NCBI GenBank assembly: GCA_945879015.1
Contig: CAMCUO010000032.1
Coordinates: 1-32,679 of the forward strand
Direction: 5' to 3'
Length of the DNA: 32,679 nt
Source: Chitinophaga pinensis
GTDB lineage: Bacteria > Bacteroidota > Bacteroidia > 2-12-FULL-35-15
The notes under the pieces were generated by a model. It was not told the DNA's origin and made no database searches. It saw only the letters and a program-made list of their open reading frames with translations. Both the position numbers and the translations under genes were made by a program. This document shows, piece by piece, positions 16,224 to 24,551 of this stretch. How positions within the stretch are numbered: position 1 is the stretch's first letter; each line of letters opens with the position of its first letter.

Positions 16224-16275
16224 CAGCCGTCACACTGAGCATTCTGCGTTGAAGTAGACACTATCGAAGTGTCCG
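16224..16275. repeat. Degenerate copy of the GTCACACTGAGC dispersed repeat
   Basis: CAGCCGTCACACTGAGC at 16224-16240 is identical to 22195-22211 and shares GTCACACTGAGC with 459-470. The following ATCGAAGTGTCCGAA recalls the GTCGAAGTG and ATGTCCGAAGG parts of the 22195 copy, but the middle has diverged. Confidence 0.7.
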
Positions 16276-16343
16276 AAAAATTGATTAAATGCTCTAAATA
16301 TTACTAGAAAGTAGGTTAAGAAGCTATAATTTCATCAAAAACA

Positions 16344-16375
16344 TTGTGCATTTCAATTTAAAATTTTTATATTTG
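16344..16375 (+). promoter_or_regulatory. rpmG promoter (Bacteroidota consensus)
   Basis: TTG at 16344-16346, a 21-nt spacer, then TATATTTG at 16368-16375, the same -7 octamer as at rpmB. It lies 29 nt before the rpmG ATG. Confidence 0.7.
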
Positions 16376-16404
16376 CACTCCAATTTTGAAAAACAACTAA
16401 CACA

Positions 16405-16587
16405 ATGGCTAAAAAAGGCAGCAGAATTCAGGTGATTATGGAATGTACTGAGCACAAAGACAGCGGGAAACCGGGAACGTCTCGTTACATTACTACTAAG
16501 AACAAAAAGAATACCACCGAAAGATTAGAGTTGAAAAAATACAACGCTATCTTGAAGAAAGTAACTCTTCACAAAGAAATTAAATAA
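16405..16587 (+). CDS. rpmG: 50S ribosomal protein L33 (bL33)
   Basis: A 60-residue basic protein ([18 protein letters not shown] ... [12 protein letters not shown] ... [18 protein letters not shown]) with the L33 pattern. It has a single cysteine and none of the CxxC pairs, so it is the zinc-independent form. It leads a short run of rpmG, a DUF4295 gene and ftsY. Confidence 0.96.
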   Translation: MAKKGSRIQVIMECTEHKDSGKPGTSRYITTKNKKNTTERLELKKYNAILKKVTLHKEIK

Positions 16588-16618
16588 TCTGTTTATTGTC
16601 TAAAGACTGGTTCTGTGG

Positions 16619-16650
16619 AACTTTGAACTTTAAACTTTAAACTTTAAACT
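16619..16650. repeat. Heptamer tandem repeat (AACTTTA, four units)
   Basis: Units AACTTTG, AACTTTA, AACTTTA, AACTTTA run from 16619 to 16646 and trail into AACTTA, in the 71-nt gap between rpmG and the DUF4295 gene. The same heptamer occurs in reverse orientation at 26369-26402 before the transaldolase gene. Confidence 0.85.
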
Positions 16651-16658
16651 TATACAAA

Positions 16659-16811
16659 ATGGCTAAAAAGGTTGTCGCAACACTTAAATCTGGTAAAGGA
16701 AATAACTTTACAAAAGTGATTAAAATGGTAAAATCAGCAAAAACTGGTGCATATTCATTTAAAGAAGAAATCGTTCACAACGATCACATCAAAGATTTTT
16801 TATCTAAATAA
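16659..16811 (+). CDS. DUF4295 small basic protein, probable Bacteroidota ribosomal protein (bL38-type)
   Basis: A 50-codon gene starting ATG at 16659 and ending TAA at 16811: MAKKVVATLKSGKGNNF, then TKVIKMVKSAKTGAYSF, then KEEIVHNDHIKDFLSK. It is strongly basic and has the same MAKK opening as L33. Its place between rpmG and ftsY is conserved across Bacteroidota, where it is annotated as DUF4295. My recollection is that the Flavobacterium johnsoniae ribosome structure assigned a small Bacteroidota-specific protein, named bL38, and that it belongs to this family; I could not check this. Confidence in the gene is high, in the ribosomal role moderate. Confidence 0.9.
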   Translation: MAKKVVATLKSGKGNNFTKVIKMVKSAKTGAYSFKEEIVHNDHIKDFLSK

Positions 16812-16833
16812 TCTTTATTGATTTGTTATATCT

Positions 16834-16864
16834 AAAGGCTTCTCCAAACAAGGGGAAGCTTTTA
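16834..16864 (+). terminator. Rho-independent terminator after the DUF4295 gene
   Basis: AAAGGCTTCTCC (16834-16845) pairs with GGGGAAGCTTTT (16852-16863), with two G-T wobbles and a 6-nt loop; the 3' arm ends in a short T tract. It separates the rpmG/DUF4295 transcript from ftsY. Confidence 0.8.
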
Positions 16865-16915
16865 TTATTTATACAATTCCCTTTTAGAAAAAGGGTATAA
16901 GAGTACTAAACCATT

Positions 16916-17869
16916 ATGGGAATTTTTAGTTTTTTTAGTAAAGAGAAAAAAGAGAGTCTTAACAAAGGTCTTTTCGTCACCAAACAAAGCTTTTTCAGTA
17001 AAATGGCAAATGCCATTATGGGAAAAGCTACCATTGATGATGAAGTGCTTGAAAATTTAGAAGAGATTTTAATGTCTTCCGATGTTGGTGTAGACACTTC
17101 TTTACGAATCATTGATAAGATAAAAGAACGTGTTTCCAAAGAAAGAAAAGTGGAGACCGAAAAACTCAATGATATTTTGAGAGAAGTAATTGCTGAATTA
17201 TTAGTTTCAAACGGACAAGAAGATAAAGCAGATTTTGAAACACCAGCAGATAAAAAGCCTTATGTTATAATGGTTGTAGGAGTAAATGGTGTTGGAAAAA
17301 CAACCACTATTGGAAAGCTTTCTCATCAATTTAGAAACGCAGGAAAAAAAGTAGTGATTGGAGCCGCAGATACTTTTAGAGCAGCAGCGGTTGATCAAAT
17401 TAAAATTTGGGCAGATAGAACGGACGCTGTTTTAGTTTCTCAAGGAATGAATGCTGATCCTGCTTCAGTTGCTTTTGATACATTAACATCAGCTGTTGCA
17501 AAAAGTGCAGATGTTGTAATTATTGATACTGCTGGTCGTTTGCACAACAAAATAAATTTAATGACGGAGCTAACCAAAATAAAAAATGTGATGAAGAAGG
17601 TAATTCCTGATGCACCTCATGAAATATTATTGGTTCTGGATGGTTCAACCGGACAAAATGCAATTGAGCAGTGTAAACAATTTACTGCAGCAACAGATGT
17701 GAATGCATTAGCGATTACAAAATTAGATGGAACAGCTAAAGGTGGAGTGGCAATTGGTATTTCCGACTCGTTTAAAATTCCAGTGAAATACATTGGAGTA
17801 GGTGAGGGAATAGAAGATTTGCAAGTATTTAACAAACATGAATTTGTAGATTCATTGTTTAAACAATAA
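16916..17869 (+). CDS. ftsY: Signal recognition particle receptor FtsY
   Basis: A 317-residue GTPase with the compact Bacteroidota form: no long acidic A domain, only an N-terminal amphipathic stretch (MGIFSFFSKEKKESLNKG). The N domain (about 20-100) precedes the G domain with G1 GVNGVGKTT (122-130), the insertion-box DTFRAAAVDQ (152-161), G3 DTAGR (204-208) and G4 TKLD (268-271) followed by GTAKGG. FtsY docks ribosome-SRP complexes at the membrane and reciprocally activates GTP hydrolysis with Ffh. The RNA partner of Ffh is encoded about 9 kb away in this window. rimO follows after 8 nt. Confidence 0.97.
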   Translation: MGIFSFFSKEKKESLNKGLFVTKQSFFSKMANAIMGKATIDDEVLENLEEILMSSDVGVDTSLRIIDKIKERVSKERKVETEKLNDILREVIAELLVSNGQEDKADFETPADKKPYVIMVVGVNGVGKTTTIGKLSHQFRNAGKKVVIGAADTFRAAAVDQIKIWADRTDAVLVSQGMNADPASVAFDTLTSAVAKSADVVIIDTAGRLHNKINLMTELTKIKNVMKKVIPDAPHEILLVLDGSTGQNAIEQCKQFTAATDVNALAITKLDGTAKGGVAIGISDSFKIPVKYIGVGEGIEDLQVFNKHEFVDSLFKQ

Positions 17870-17877
17870 TATTTTTA

Positions 17878-19188
17878 GTGAAAACAAAAACATTAAAAAA
17901 GAATAAAGTTAACGTTGTAACATTAGGTTGCTCTAAAAACATTGTTGATAGCGAAGTTTTGATGGGACAATTGAAAGCAAACAACTTTGATGTGCAACAC
18001 GAAAGCACCGATGATGATTCAAGTATTATCATTATTAATACTTGTGGATTTATTGATAATGCAAAACAGGAAAGCATTGATACTATTATTCGTTATGCAG
18101 ATGCAAAAACGGCTGGATTGGTTGATAAAGTATATGTTACAGGCTGTTTGAGCGAACGTTATAAACCAGAATTACAAAAAGAAATTCCGAATGTAGATGG
18201 ATATTTTGGAACGCGTGAATTACCTCGTTTACTAAAAACATTAAAAGCAGATTACAAACACGAATTAGTTGGAGAAAGATTATTAACGACTCCTCATCAT
18301 TTTTCTTATTTCAAAATTTCTGAAGGCTGTGATAGACCTTGTTCTTTCTGTGCTATTCCTTTGATGCGAGGCAAACACATTTCTAGATCAATTGAAGATT
18401 TAGTGAAAGAAGCAAAACATTTAGCAAAAAATGGCACCAAAGAATTGATGTTAATCGCACAGGATTTAACGTATTATGGTTTGGATATTTATAAAAAAAG
18501 AAACTTATCTGAATTATTAAAGAACCTTTCAGATGTGGAAGGGATAGAGTGGATTCGTTTGCATTATGCATTTCCAGCCGGTTTTCCGATGGATGTGTTG
18601 GATGTGATGAATGAAAGAAAAAACATTTGTAATTATTTAGATATGCCCTTGCAACACATTAGTGATAATATGTTGAAGAGCATGAGAAGAGGAACTACTA
18701 AGCAAAAAACTATTGATTTGGTAAATCAAATTCGCGATAAAGTTCCTGGAATAGCAATTAGAACTACTTTAATTGCTGGTTATCCAGGAGAAACAAAGAA
18801 AGATCACGAAGAAATGTTGGACTGGGTTGAACAATCTCGTTTTGAACGTTTAGGAATATTTGCTTATTCTCACGAAGAAAATACGCATGCTTATTTATTA
18901 AAAGATGATGTTTCAGCAAAAACAAAACAAGCACGTACCGAAGCTGTGATGGCATTGCAAATGGGAATTTCTTACGATTTGAACCAAAAGAAAATTGGCA
19001 AAACATACAAAGTATTATTCGATAAAAAAGAGGGCGATTACTTTATTGGTCGCACCGAATTCGACTCTCCAGAAGTTGATAATGAGGTTTTAGTGAAAGC
19101 AGATAGAGACTATGTTCGAGTTGGAGATTTTGCAAACGTAAAAATTACATCTGCAGAAGATTACGATTTGTATGGCGAAGTGGTGTAA
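17878..19188 (+). CDS. rimO: Ribosomal protein S12 methylthiotransferase RimO
   Basis: A 436-residue radical-SAM methylthiotransferase starting with GTG at 17878. The N-terminal domain supplies three cysteines for the second Fe-S cluster (Cys18 in TLGCSKN, Cys56 in NTCGF, Cys90 in VTGCLSERY); the radical SAM triad is Cys151, Cys155 and Cys158 (CDRPCSFC). A TRAM domain fills the C-terminus. VDSEVLMGQL and IPLMRGKHISR point to RimO and not MiaB. It modifies a conserved aspartate of ribosomal protein S12. It probably shares a transcript with ftsY. Confidence 0.95.
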   Translation: MKTKTLKKNKVNVVTLGCSKNIVDSEVLMGQLKANNFDVQHESTDDDSSIIIINTCGFIDNAKQESIDTIIRYADAKTAGLVDKVYVTGCLSERYKPELQKEIPNVDGYFGTRELPRLLKTLKADYKHELVGERLLTTPHHFSYFKISEGCDRPCSFCAIPLMRGKHISRSIEDLVKEAKHLAKNGTKELMLIAQDLTYYGLDIYKKRNLSELLKNLSDVEGIEWIRLHYAFPAGFPMDVLDVMNERKNICNYLDMPLQHISDNMLKSMRRGTTKQKTIDLVNQIRDKVPGIAIRTTLIAGYPGETKKDHEEMLDWVEQSRFERLGIFAYSHEENTHAYLLKDDVSAKTKQARTEAVMALQMGISYDLNQKKIGKTYKVLFDKKEGDYFIGRTEFDSPEVDNEVLVKADRDYVRVGDFANVKITSAEDYDLYGEVV

Positions 19189-19279
19189 TCATCGATTTCT
19201 TTTTTATTTTCAAAGGAAAGGCATTACATTATTTATATGCTGAAAATTGTTAATATTAATAGAACAGCAATTTGGTTGT

Positions 19280-19852
19280 TTAGATTTTGCCTTCGAGTAT
19301 CATTAGTTGTACTTTCAAAACAGCTGCTACGGTTAAGCTATCAGTAATTTTCCCTTCTTCAACCATTTTATACAATTCATCAAAATGAAGTTTTTTCACT
19401 TCTAGTTGCTCTGTATCTTCTGGCTCTGATTTTCCAAAACTCAAGTCTTGAGCAATATATAAAATGCAAAACTCATCACTTGCTGAATTACTCAGATGCA
19501 TTTCTTGAATTTTTGTCCATTTGTTTGCAGTAATTCCTGTTTCTTCTAATAATTCTCGCTTAGCAGATTCCAAGGGTTCAATTTCCCATTTTCCTCCTCC
19601 TTCAGGTATTTCCCAGGAATATTGATTTATAGGATAACGATATTGTCCAACTATCCAAGTATTGTAGTCCTCATCCAAAGCCAAAACACCCAAAGCCATA
19701 TTCTTAAAATTTATAACAGAATATGTTCCTGGATTTCCATTAGGATTGAGTATGTCGTGCTTTGTTAGCCCTATCCATGGCGAATCGTATATTTTTTCGG
19801 ATTTCAATGTTTTCCAAGGATTCAGTTGTTCGTTCTTTTCCATTACAGGCAT
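19280..19852 (-). CDS. NUDIX hydrolase, ADP-ribose pyrophosphatase-like
   Basis: A 190-residue protein; a second in-frame ATG at 19843 (MEKNEQLNPWKTL) is a possible start. It follows the ADP-ribose pyrophosphatase layout: an N-terminal strand domain (WIGLTKHDILNPNGNPGTYSVI), VGQYRYPINQYSWEIPEGG, and then a Nudix box. The box ends normally (AKRELLEETGI), but the spacing between its first conserved Glu and Arg-Glu is one residue shorter than the textbook pattern. The likely substrate class is ADP-ribose or a related nucleotide sugar; this cannot be fixed from sequence. It is convergent with rimO and divergent from bshC. Confidence 0.85.
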   Translation of the reverse strand: MPVMEKNEQLNPWKTLKSEKIYDSPWIGLTKHDILNPNGNPGTYSVINFKNMALGVLALDEDYNTWIVGQYRYPINQYSWEIPEGGGKWEIEPLESAKRELLEETGITANKWTKIQEMHLSNSASDEFCILYIAQDLSFGKSEPEDTEQLEVKKLHFDELYKMVEEGKITDSLTVAAVLKVQLMILEGKI

Positions 19853-19945
19853 TTTTTTACAAATTTAATGCATTAAATCTTTTTAGATTCATAATTCATA
19901 ATCTATCATTTATAATTGTCATTTAGTTACATTTGTAATAGTATT

Positions 19946-21490
19946 ATGACGCTTAAGAAACATACTATTTCCTTTGAAGAAACAAAGCAGTTTTCAAAAC
20001 TGTTTATAGAATATATTAATGGAGAATCCAAGCTCCGTAAGTTTTATTCGTATGCACCAGAAATAGCTTCTTTCAAACAAGCTATGGAGGATAAAAGCAA
20101 GGAGAATACAAATCGACAATTATTGGTTGATGTATTAAATGCTCAATATTCAAAAATTCAAGATAATTCAATAGCAATAAGCAAAATCAATCTATTGCTT
20201 AACAATAACACTTTTACAGTTTGTACAGGTCATCAATTATGCCTTTTCACTGGACCACTTTACTTTATCTATAAAATTATTTCCACAATAAATTTAGCAG
20301 AAGCTTTAAAGAAAAAATACCCGGAAAATAATTTTGTTCCTGTATATTGGATGGCAGCTGAGGATCACGATTTTGAAGAAATAAGTTCTATTAATTTGTT
20401 TGGTAAAAAACTTGAATGGAACAATGTAAATGCAAAAGGCGCTGTAGGTCGATTGAATCCAGCTTCTTTAAACGTTGTAATTGATGAGTTAAAGCAAATA
20501 CTTGGTGAGTCAGATAATGCAAAAATATTGATTCAATTGTTTTCAGATGCTTATTTAAAACATGTTACTATTGCTGATGCAACACGTTATATAGTACATC
20601 AACTATTTTCAGAATATGGTTTGGTCATTATTGATGCTGATGACGCTCAATTAAAAGCAGAATTTTTGAATATTATTAAAGATGATATTTCAAATAATAC
20701 AAATTTTAAGATTGTAAACTATACAATTGCTGAATTAGAAAAAATCGGACATAAAGGACAAGTAAATCCTCGTGAAATAAATGTGTTTAGGCTTGCCGAG
20801 AATAGTCGTGTGAGGATTGAAGCTGCTTCTGCAGAAACATTAAATTATAATGCAGAGGAATATAGTCCTAATGTTGTTTTACGCCCTTTATACCAACAAA
20901 AAATATTACCAAATTTAGCATATGTTGGCGGACCAGGAGAAATAGCATATTGGTTGGAATACAAAGCAATGTTCGAACACCATAAAATTAATTTTCCTGT
21001 GTTGATGCCTCGTAATTTTGCAATTTTAAGCGATGAAAAAGCAGAACAACAATTGGAAAAGTTAGGAATTTCAAAAGCAGATTTATTTAAAGATATTAAT
21101 CAATTAACAAAAGAATTTGTGAGCAGAAATGCTAGTTCAGATGTTTCATTAAAAGAACAAGAGCAAAAACTAACAATAATGTTCAGCGAATTAGCTTCCA
21201 AAGTTAGCGCTGTAGATATAACATTAAAAGCTAGTGTAGAGGCAGAGTTTCAAAAAGCTTTGGCTAGTTTGAAGAATATTGAGAGCAAATTAATTAAGTC
21301 AGAAAAGCTGAAACAGCAGACAAGCATTAATCAGATTAAAAAATTGAAAGATAAATTTTTACCAGAAGGAATTTTACAAGAACGTTATGATAATTTCGCT
21401 CCGTATTATTTGAAATCTGGAAAAAATTTTATTTCAGATTTGAAAGTTGCCTTTGAACCGTTTGAATTTAAAATGTTGATATTAAAATAG
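19946..21490 (+). CDS. bshC: Bacillithiol biosynthesis cysteine-adding enzyme BshC
   Basis: A 514-residue protein from the ATG at 19946 (MTLKKHTISFEETKQFSKLF); a longer frame from 19916 lacks support. Family signatures include FTVCTGHQLCLFTGPLYFIYK, VPVYWMAAEDHDFEEI and LRPLYQQKILPNLAYVGGPGE, with a helical coiled-coil segment about 405-480. BshC adds cysteine to glucosaminyl-malate in the last step of bacillithiol synthesis, so the organism probably uses bacillithiol as its low-molecular-weight thiol. The other bsh genes are not in the window. Its stop codon overlaps the GTG start of queE by one base. Confidence 0.95.
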   Translation: MTLKKHTISFEETKQFSKLFIEYINGESKLRKFYSYAPEIASFKQAMEDKSKENTNRQLLVDVLNAQYSKIQDNSIAISKINLLLNNNTFTVCTGHQLCLFTGPLYFIYKIISTINLAEALKKKYPENNFVPVYWMAAEDHDFEEISSINLFGKKLEWNNVNAKGAVGRLNPASLNVVIDELKQILGESDNAKILIQLFSDAYLKHVTIADATRYIVHQLFSEYGLVIIDADDAQLKAEFLNIIKDDISNNTNFKIVNYTIAELEKIGHKGQVNPREINVFRLAENSRVRIEAASAETLNYNAEEYSPNVVLRPLYQQKILPNLAYVGGPGEIAYWLEYKAMFEHHKINFPVLMPRNFAILSDEKAEQQLEKLGISKADLFKDINQLTKEFVSRNASSDVSLKEQEQKLTIMFSELASKVSAVDITLKASVEAEFQKALASLKNIESKLIKSEKLKQQTSINQIKKLKDKFLPEGILQERYDNFAPYYLKSGKNFISDLKVAFEPFEFKMLILK

Positions 21491-22125
21491 TGGAAACAAA
21501 ACAAGAGAAAACATTATTAGAACAAGGAATTGAATTGCCTTTGATGGAAGAATTTTATACCATTCAAGGAGAAGGATTTCATTCTGGTAAACCTGCTTAT
21601 TTCATTCGTGTTGGTGGATGCGATGTTGGTTGCCACTGGTGCGATGTGAAAGAAAGTTGGGACGCATCCTTACATCCGCTTACAAATACAGATCTGATTG
21701 TTGAGAATGCTAGTAAATTTCCTGCAAAAGCTGTAGTAGTTACTGGTGGCGAACCAAGTATGTACAACATGGATTATATTAGCAAACAATTCAAAGCAAA
21801 AGGCATTCAAACATTCATTGAAACATCTGGAGCTTATTTGTTGACTGGAATTTGGGATTGGGTTTGTTTGTCGCCAAAGAAAACAAGCGTGCCATTGCCA
21901 GAAAATTTTGCTAAAGCAAACGAATTAAAAATAATCATTCACAATAAAAATGATTTTGAGTGGGCAGAAAAAAATGCAGAAAAGGTTTCAGCAGACTGTA
22001 AGTTGTTTATGCAGCCTGAATGGAGTAATAGCAAAGAAATTATGCCTCTGATTGTTGATTATGTAATGGCGCATCCGAAATGGAATGTATCATTGCAAAC
22101 ACATAAATACATGAATATTCCTTAA
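21490..22125 (+). CDS. queE: 7-carboxy-7-deazaguanine synthase QueE
   Basis: A 211-residue radical SAM enzyme starting GTG at 21490, sharing one base with the bshC stop (TAGTG). The N-terminal EEFYTIQGEGFHSGKPAYFIR and the cluster motif CDVGCHWC (Cys44, Cys48, Cys51) are typical, as are the VVTGGEPSMY and FIETSGAY segments. It converts 6-carboxytetrahydropterin to 7-carboxy-7-deazaguanine on the way to queuosine. The end LQTHKYMNIP matches the usual C-terminus. Co-expression with bshC by translational coupling is likely, although the pathways are unrelated. Confidence 0.95.
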   Translation: METKQEKTLLEQGIELPLMEEFYTIQGEGFHSGKPAYFIRVGGCDVGCHWCDVKESWDASLHPLTNTDLIVENASKFPAKAVVVTGGEPSMYNMDYISKQFKAKGIQTFIETSGAYLLTGIWDWVCLSPKKTSVPLPENFAKANELKIIIHNKNDFEWAEKNAEKVSADCKLFMQPEWSNSKEIMPLIVDYVMAHPKWNVSLQTHKYMNIP

Positions 22126-22194
22126 TTGGAATGATAATTGGATTACTAAACACACTATTGACATCACCCTGGGTGCGCCCAACAAGCTCACTTA

Positions 22195-22250
22195 CAGCCG
22201 TCACACTGAGCGTAGTCGAAGTGCGATGTCCGAAGGGCGATAGTGATACC
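22195..22250. repeat. Dispersed repeat CAGCCGTCACACTGAGCGTAGTCG
   Basis: Contains CAGCCGTCACACTGAGC (identical to 16224-16240), GTAGTCGAAGTG (one base different from the arm at 469-482), and GATGTCCGAAGGGCGATAG. It ends about 20 nt before the start of the PorE-like gene, so it lies in that gene's leader or promoter region. Confidence 0.75.
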
Positions 22251-22269
22251 GAAATTTTAAATTATAAAT

Positions 22270-24222
22270 ATGAAACGCCTTTTTCTTCTTTCTTTCTCAA
22301 TCGTTTTGTTTTCCTGCAAAGCGCAATTGCCTCCAGGAGAATACACTTCTACCAACAAAAAAGCAATCTCTGCATTTGAAAGTGCAGTAAAACTATTTCA
22401 GTCGGGCAAGGATGATGAAGCAGAAAAGGACCTTTTAAAAGCTATAGAAAAAGATCCTAATTTTATTGAACCGCACTTGTTGTATGCTGAAATTCTTCAA
22501 GTCAGACGTCAACCTGAAAAAGCAATTGATGAATATGTAAAAGCCATTTCTATCAATCCGGGATTTAATTTGAATAACTTTTATAATCTTGCCACACTTG
22601 AGATAAATATTGGAAGATATGAAGATGCGAAGAAAGATTTCGAACGTTTCTTAAAAAAGTTACACATCAACCCAGATACAAAAGAAATTGCGGAGCGGAA
22701 TCTTGCTAATTGTAATTTCGCATTAAACGCAATAAAAAATCCTGTTCCTTTTGATCCTAAAAATATGGGAACAGCAATCAATACAAATTTGGATGAATAT
22801 TTTCCTGCTGTTACTGCTGATGAACAAACGCTTTTATATACTAGAAATAATAGAAATGAAGCGAAACCATTTCAGGAAGATTTTTTAATCAGCAAAAAGC
22901 TAGATAATGTTTGGCAACCTGCAACCCTTATTGGAGATGGAATAAATACTGAAGGAAACGAAGGAGCGCCTTGTTTGTCGGTTGATGGACAATTGTTATT
23001 TTTTGTAGCTTGCCAGGAAAATGCTGCAGGACTTTTTGCAGGCGGAAGAAAAGGTTATGGAAGTTGCGATATTTTTTATTCTGAAAAAGTAGGAGAAAAA
23101 TGGGCTAAGCCATACAATATTGGAAGTTCAATTAATACAAATCAGTATGAAACGCAACCATCTTTTTCTGCTGATGGTAAGACCCTCTATTTTGTGAGCA
23201 AGCGATCTGGTGGAATTGGTGAAACCGATATTTATGTGTCAACATTAAACGTAAATGGAGTATGGAGTGCAGCTCGTAACCTGGGACCACTCATTAATAC
23301 TCCCGGTAAAGAAGAATCCGTTTTTATTCACCCCGATGGAAAAACATTGTACTTCGGTTCGAACGGACATGTTGGAATGGGAAATTTGGATTTGTATGTT
23401 TCTCGGATGGATGACAAAGGACAATGGAGAGCCCCCGTGAATTTAGGTTATCCAATTAACACTTACGGTGATGAAAATAGTATTCTGGTTGCAGCGTCTG
23501 GAAATGTCGCGTATTTCGCTTCAAATAGAATAGGCGGCCAAGGTGGATTGGATTTATATCAATTTGATTTGTACGAAGGCGCTCGTCCTGGCAAAGTTAC
23601 TTATGCAAAAGGAAAAGTATACGATATAAAAACGAAGAAGCCACTTGGAGCACATTTCGAATTGATTGATTTAGAAACGGGATTGGTAATGATGGAATCA
23701 AACGCAAACAGCGGTAACGGTGAGTTTTTATTGTGTTTACCGATTGATAAAAATTATATGTTGAACGCATCTATTGATGGATATTTATTTTATTCAGAAA
23801 ATTACGCTTTAAAAGAATTGACCGATCAAATTAAACCAATTGTGCTGAATGTTCCAATGCAGCCTATTGAATTGGAAAATGTAATGGAATTAAAGAACGT
23901 GTTTTTCGAAACTGCAAAATTTGATTTGAAGGCCGAATCAAAAGCGGAGTTGAATAAAGTGGTAGCGTTCTTAGAAAAAAATAAAACCATTACTGGAGAA
24001 TTAAGCGGGCATACAGATAATGTAGGCGACAAAAAAATGAACCAAGTGTTGTCACAAAATCGTGCAAAAGCGGTATTTGATTATTTAACGATTACTGGAA
24101 AAATTGCTCCGAAACGATTATCGTACAAAGGTTATGGTGACACCAAACCAAAAGTAGCTAACGATACAGATGAACACCGTCAAATGAATAGAAGAACGGA
24201 GTTTAAAGTGTTAGGGAAATAA
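22270..24222 (+). CDS. PorE-like OmpA-family lipoprotein (TPR, PD40 propeller, CRD, OmpA)
   Basis: A 650-residue lipoprotein: signal peptide ending VLFS|C (Cys16). Domains in order are TPR repeats (about 28-150; EAEKDLLKAIEKDPNFIEPH, then PEKAIDEYVKAISINP), a PD40/WD40-like six-part propeller (about 170-440; repeated SADGKTLYFVS-, HPDGKTLYFGS-type strands), a carboxypeptidase regulatory-like domain (about 445-525; KGKVYDIKTKKPLGAHFEL) and a C-terminal OmpA peptidoglycan-binding domain (about 540-650) with LSGHTDNVGD and QNRAKAV. This order and length match PorE of Porphyromonas gingivalis, a peptidoglycan-anchored T9SS component. Bacteroidota often have several such paralogues, so T9SS function here is likely but not certain. 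Confidence 0.85.
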   Translation: MKRLFLLSFSIVLFSCKAQLPPGEYTSTNKKAISAFESAVKLFQSGKDDEAEKDLLKAIEKDPNFIEPHLLYAEILQVRRQPEKAIDEYVKAISINPGFNLNNFYNLATLEINIGRYEDAKKDFERFLKKLHINPDTKEIAERNLANCNFALNAIKNPVPFDPKNMGTAINTNLDEYFPAVTADEQTLLYTRNNRNEAKPFQEDFLISKKLDNVWQPATLIGDGINTEGNEGAPCLSVDGQLLFFVACQENAAGLFAGGRKGYGSCDIFYSEKVGEKWAKPYNIGSSINTNQYETQPSFSADGKTLYFVSKRSGGIGETDIYVSTLNVNGVWSAARNLGPLINTPGKEESVFIHPDGKTLYFGSNGHVGMGNLDLYVSRMDDKGQWRAPVNLGYPINTYGDENSILVAASGNVAYFASNRIGGQGGLDLYQFDLYEGARPGKVTYAKGKVYDIKTKKPLGAHFELIDLETGLVMMESNANSGNGEFLLCLPIDKNYMLNASIDGYLFYSENYALKELTDQIKPIVLNVPMQPIELENVMELKNVFFETAKFDLKAESKAELNKVVAFLEKNKTITGELSGHTDNVGDKKMNQVLSQNRAKAVFDYLTITGKIAPKRLSYKGYGDTKPKVANDTDEHRQMNRRTEFKVLGK

Positions 24223-24511
24223 CCTCATCCGTCCCGCTTCTAGCTGGACACCTTCTCCAAAGGAGAAGGATTTGCTCCGATAAAAAACATTTTCTTAAAT
24301 TTTATTGTTCTATTTCTAACTTTAGACCATCCTTCGCTACCGTCATCCCTTGCCACGACACGGGATCTCCCAATTAGCAGCGATAAACACGCTCGATAAA
24401 AAATATTTCTTTCGAAGCGCTATCTTCTGTTAGTAAATCCAATTATTCTATTTTAATAAAGTTTACTTTACGAAGCATCTCCCTCTCCTTTAGAGAGGGT
24501 TGGGGTGAGGT
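24223..24511. other. Repeat-rich intergenic region between the PorE-like and rhodanese-like genes
   Basis: No gene is supported here. A CCTTCTCC-AAA-GGAGAAGG hairpin lies at 24251-24269, preceded by ACCTCATCC at 24222-24230. CGTCATCCC with a nearby CACGGGATCTCCC lies around 24340-24372. CCCTCTC-CTTTA-GAGAGGG lies at 24481-24499, followed by TTGGGGTGAGGT. The first and last blocks point in opposite directions (ACCTCATCC against GGGGTGAGGT), so the region looks like a nested or eroded composite of the palindromic families seen elsewhere in the window. The first hairpin may also terminate the PorE-like gene. Confidence 0.65.
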
Positions 24512-24551
24512 CTTGGTACAAAATTTGCGCATTCATGAGAAAACAAACCTC

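Noticed and set aside
22131..22379. 82-codon open frame overlapping the start of the PorE-like gene
   Set aside because: It runs through the dispersed repeat and into another frame of the lipoprotein gene; composition is not protein-like.
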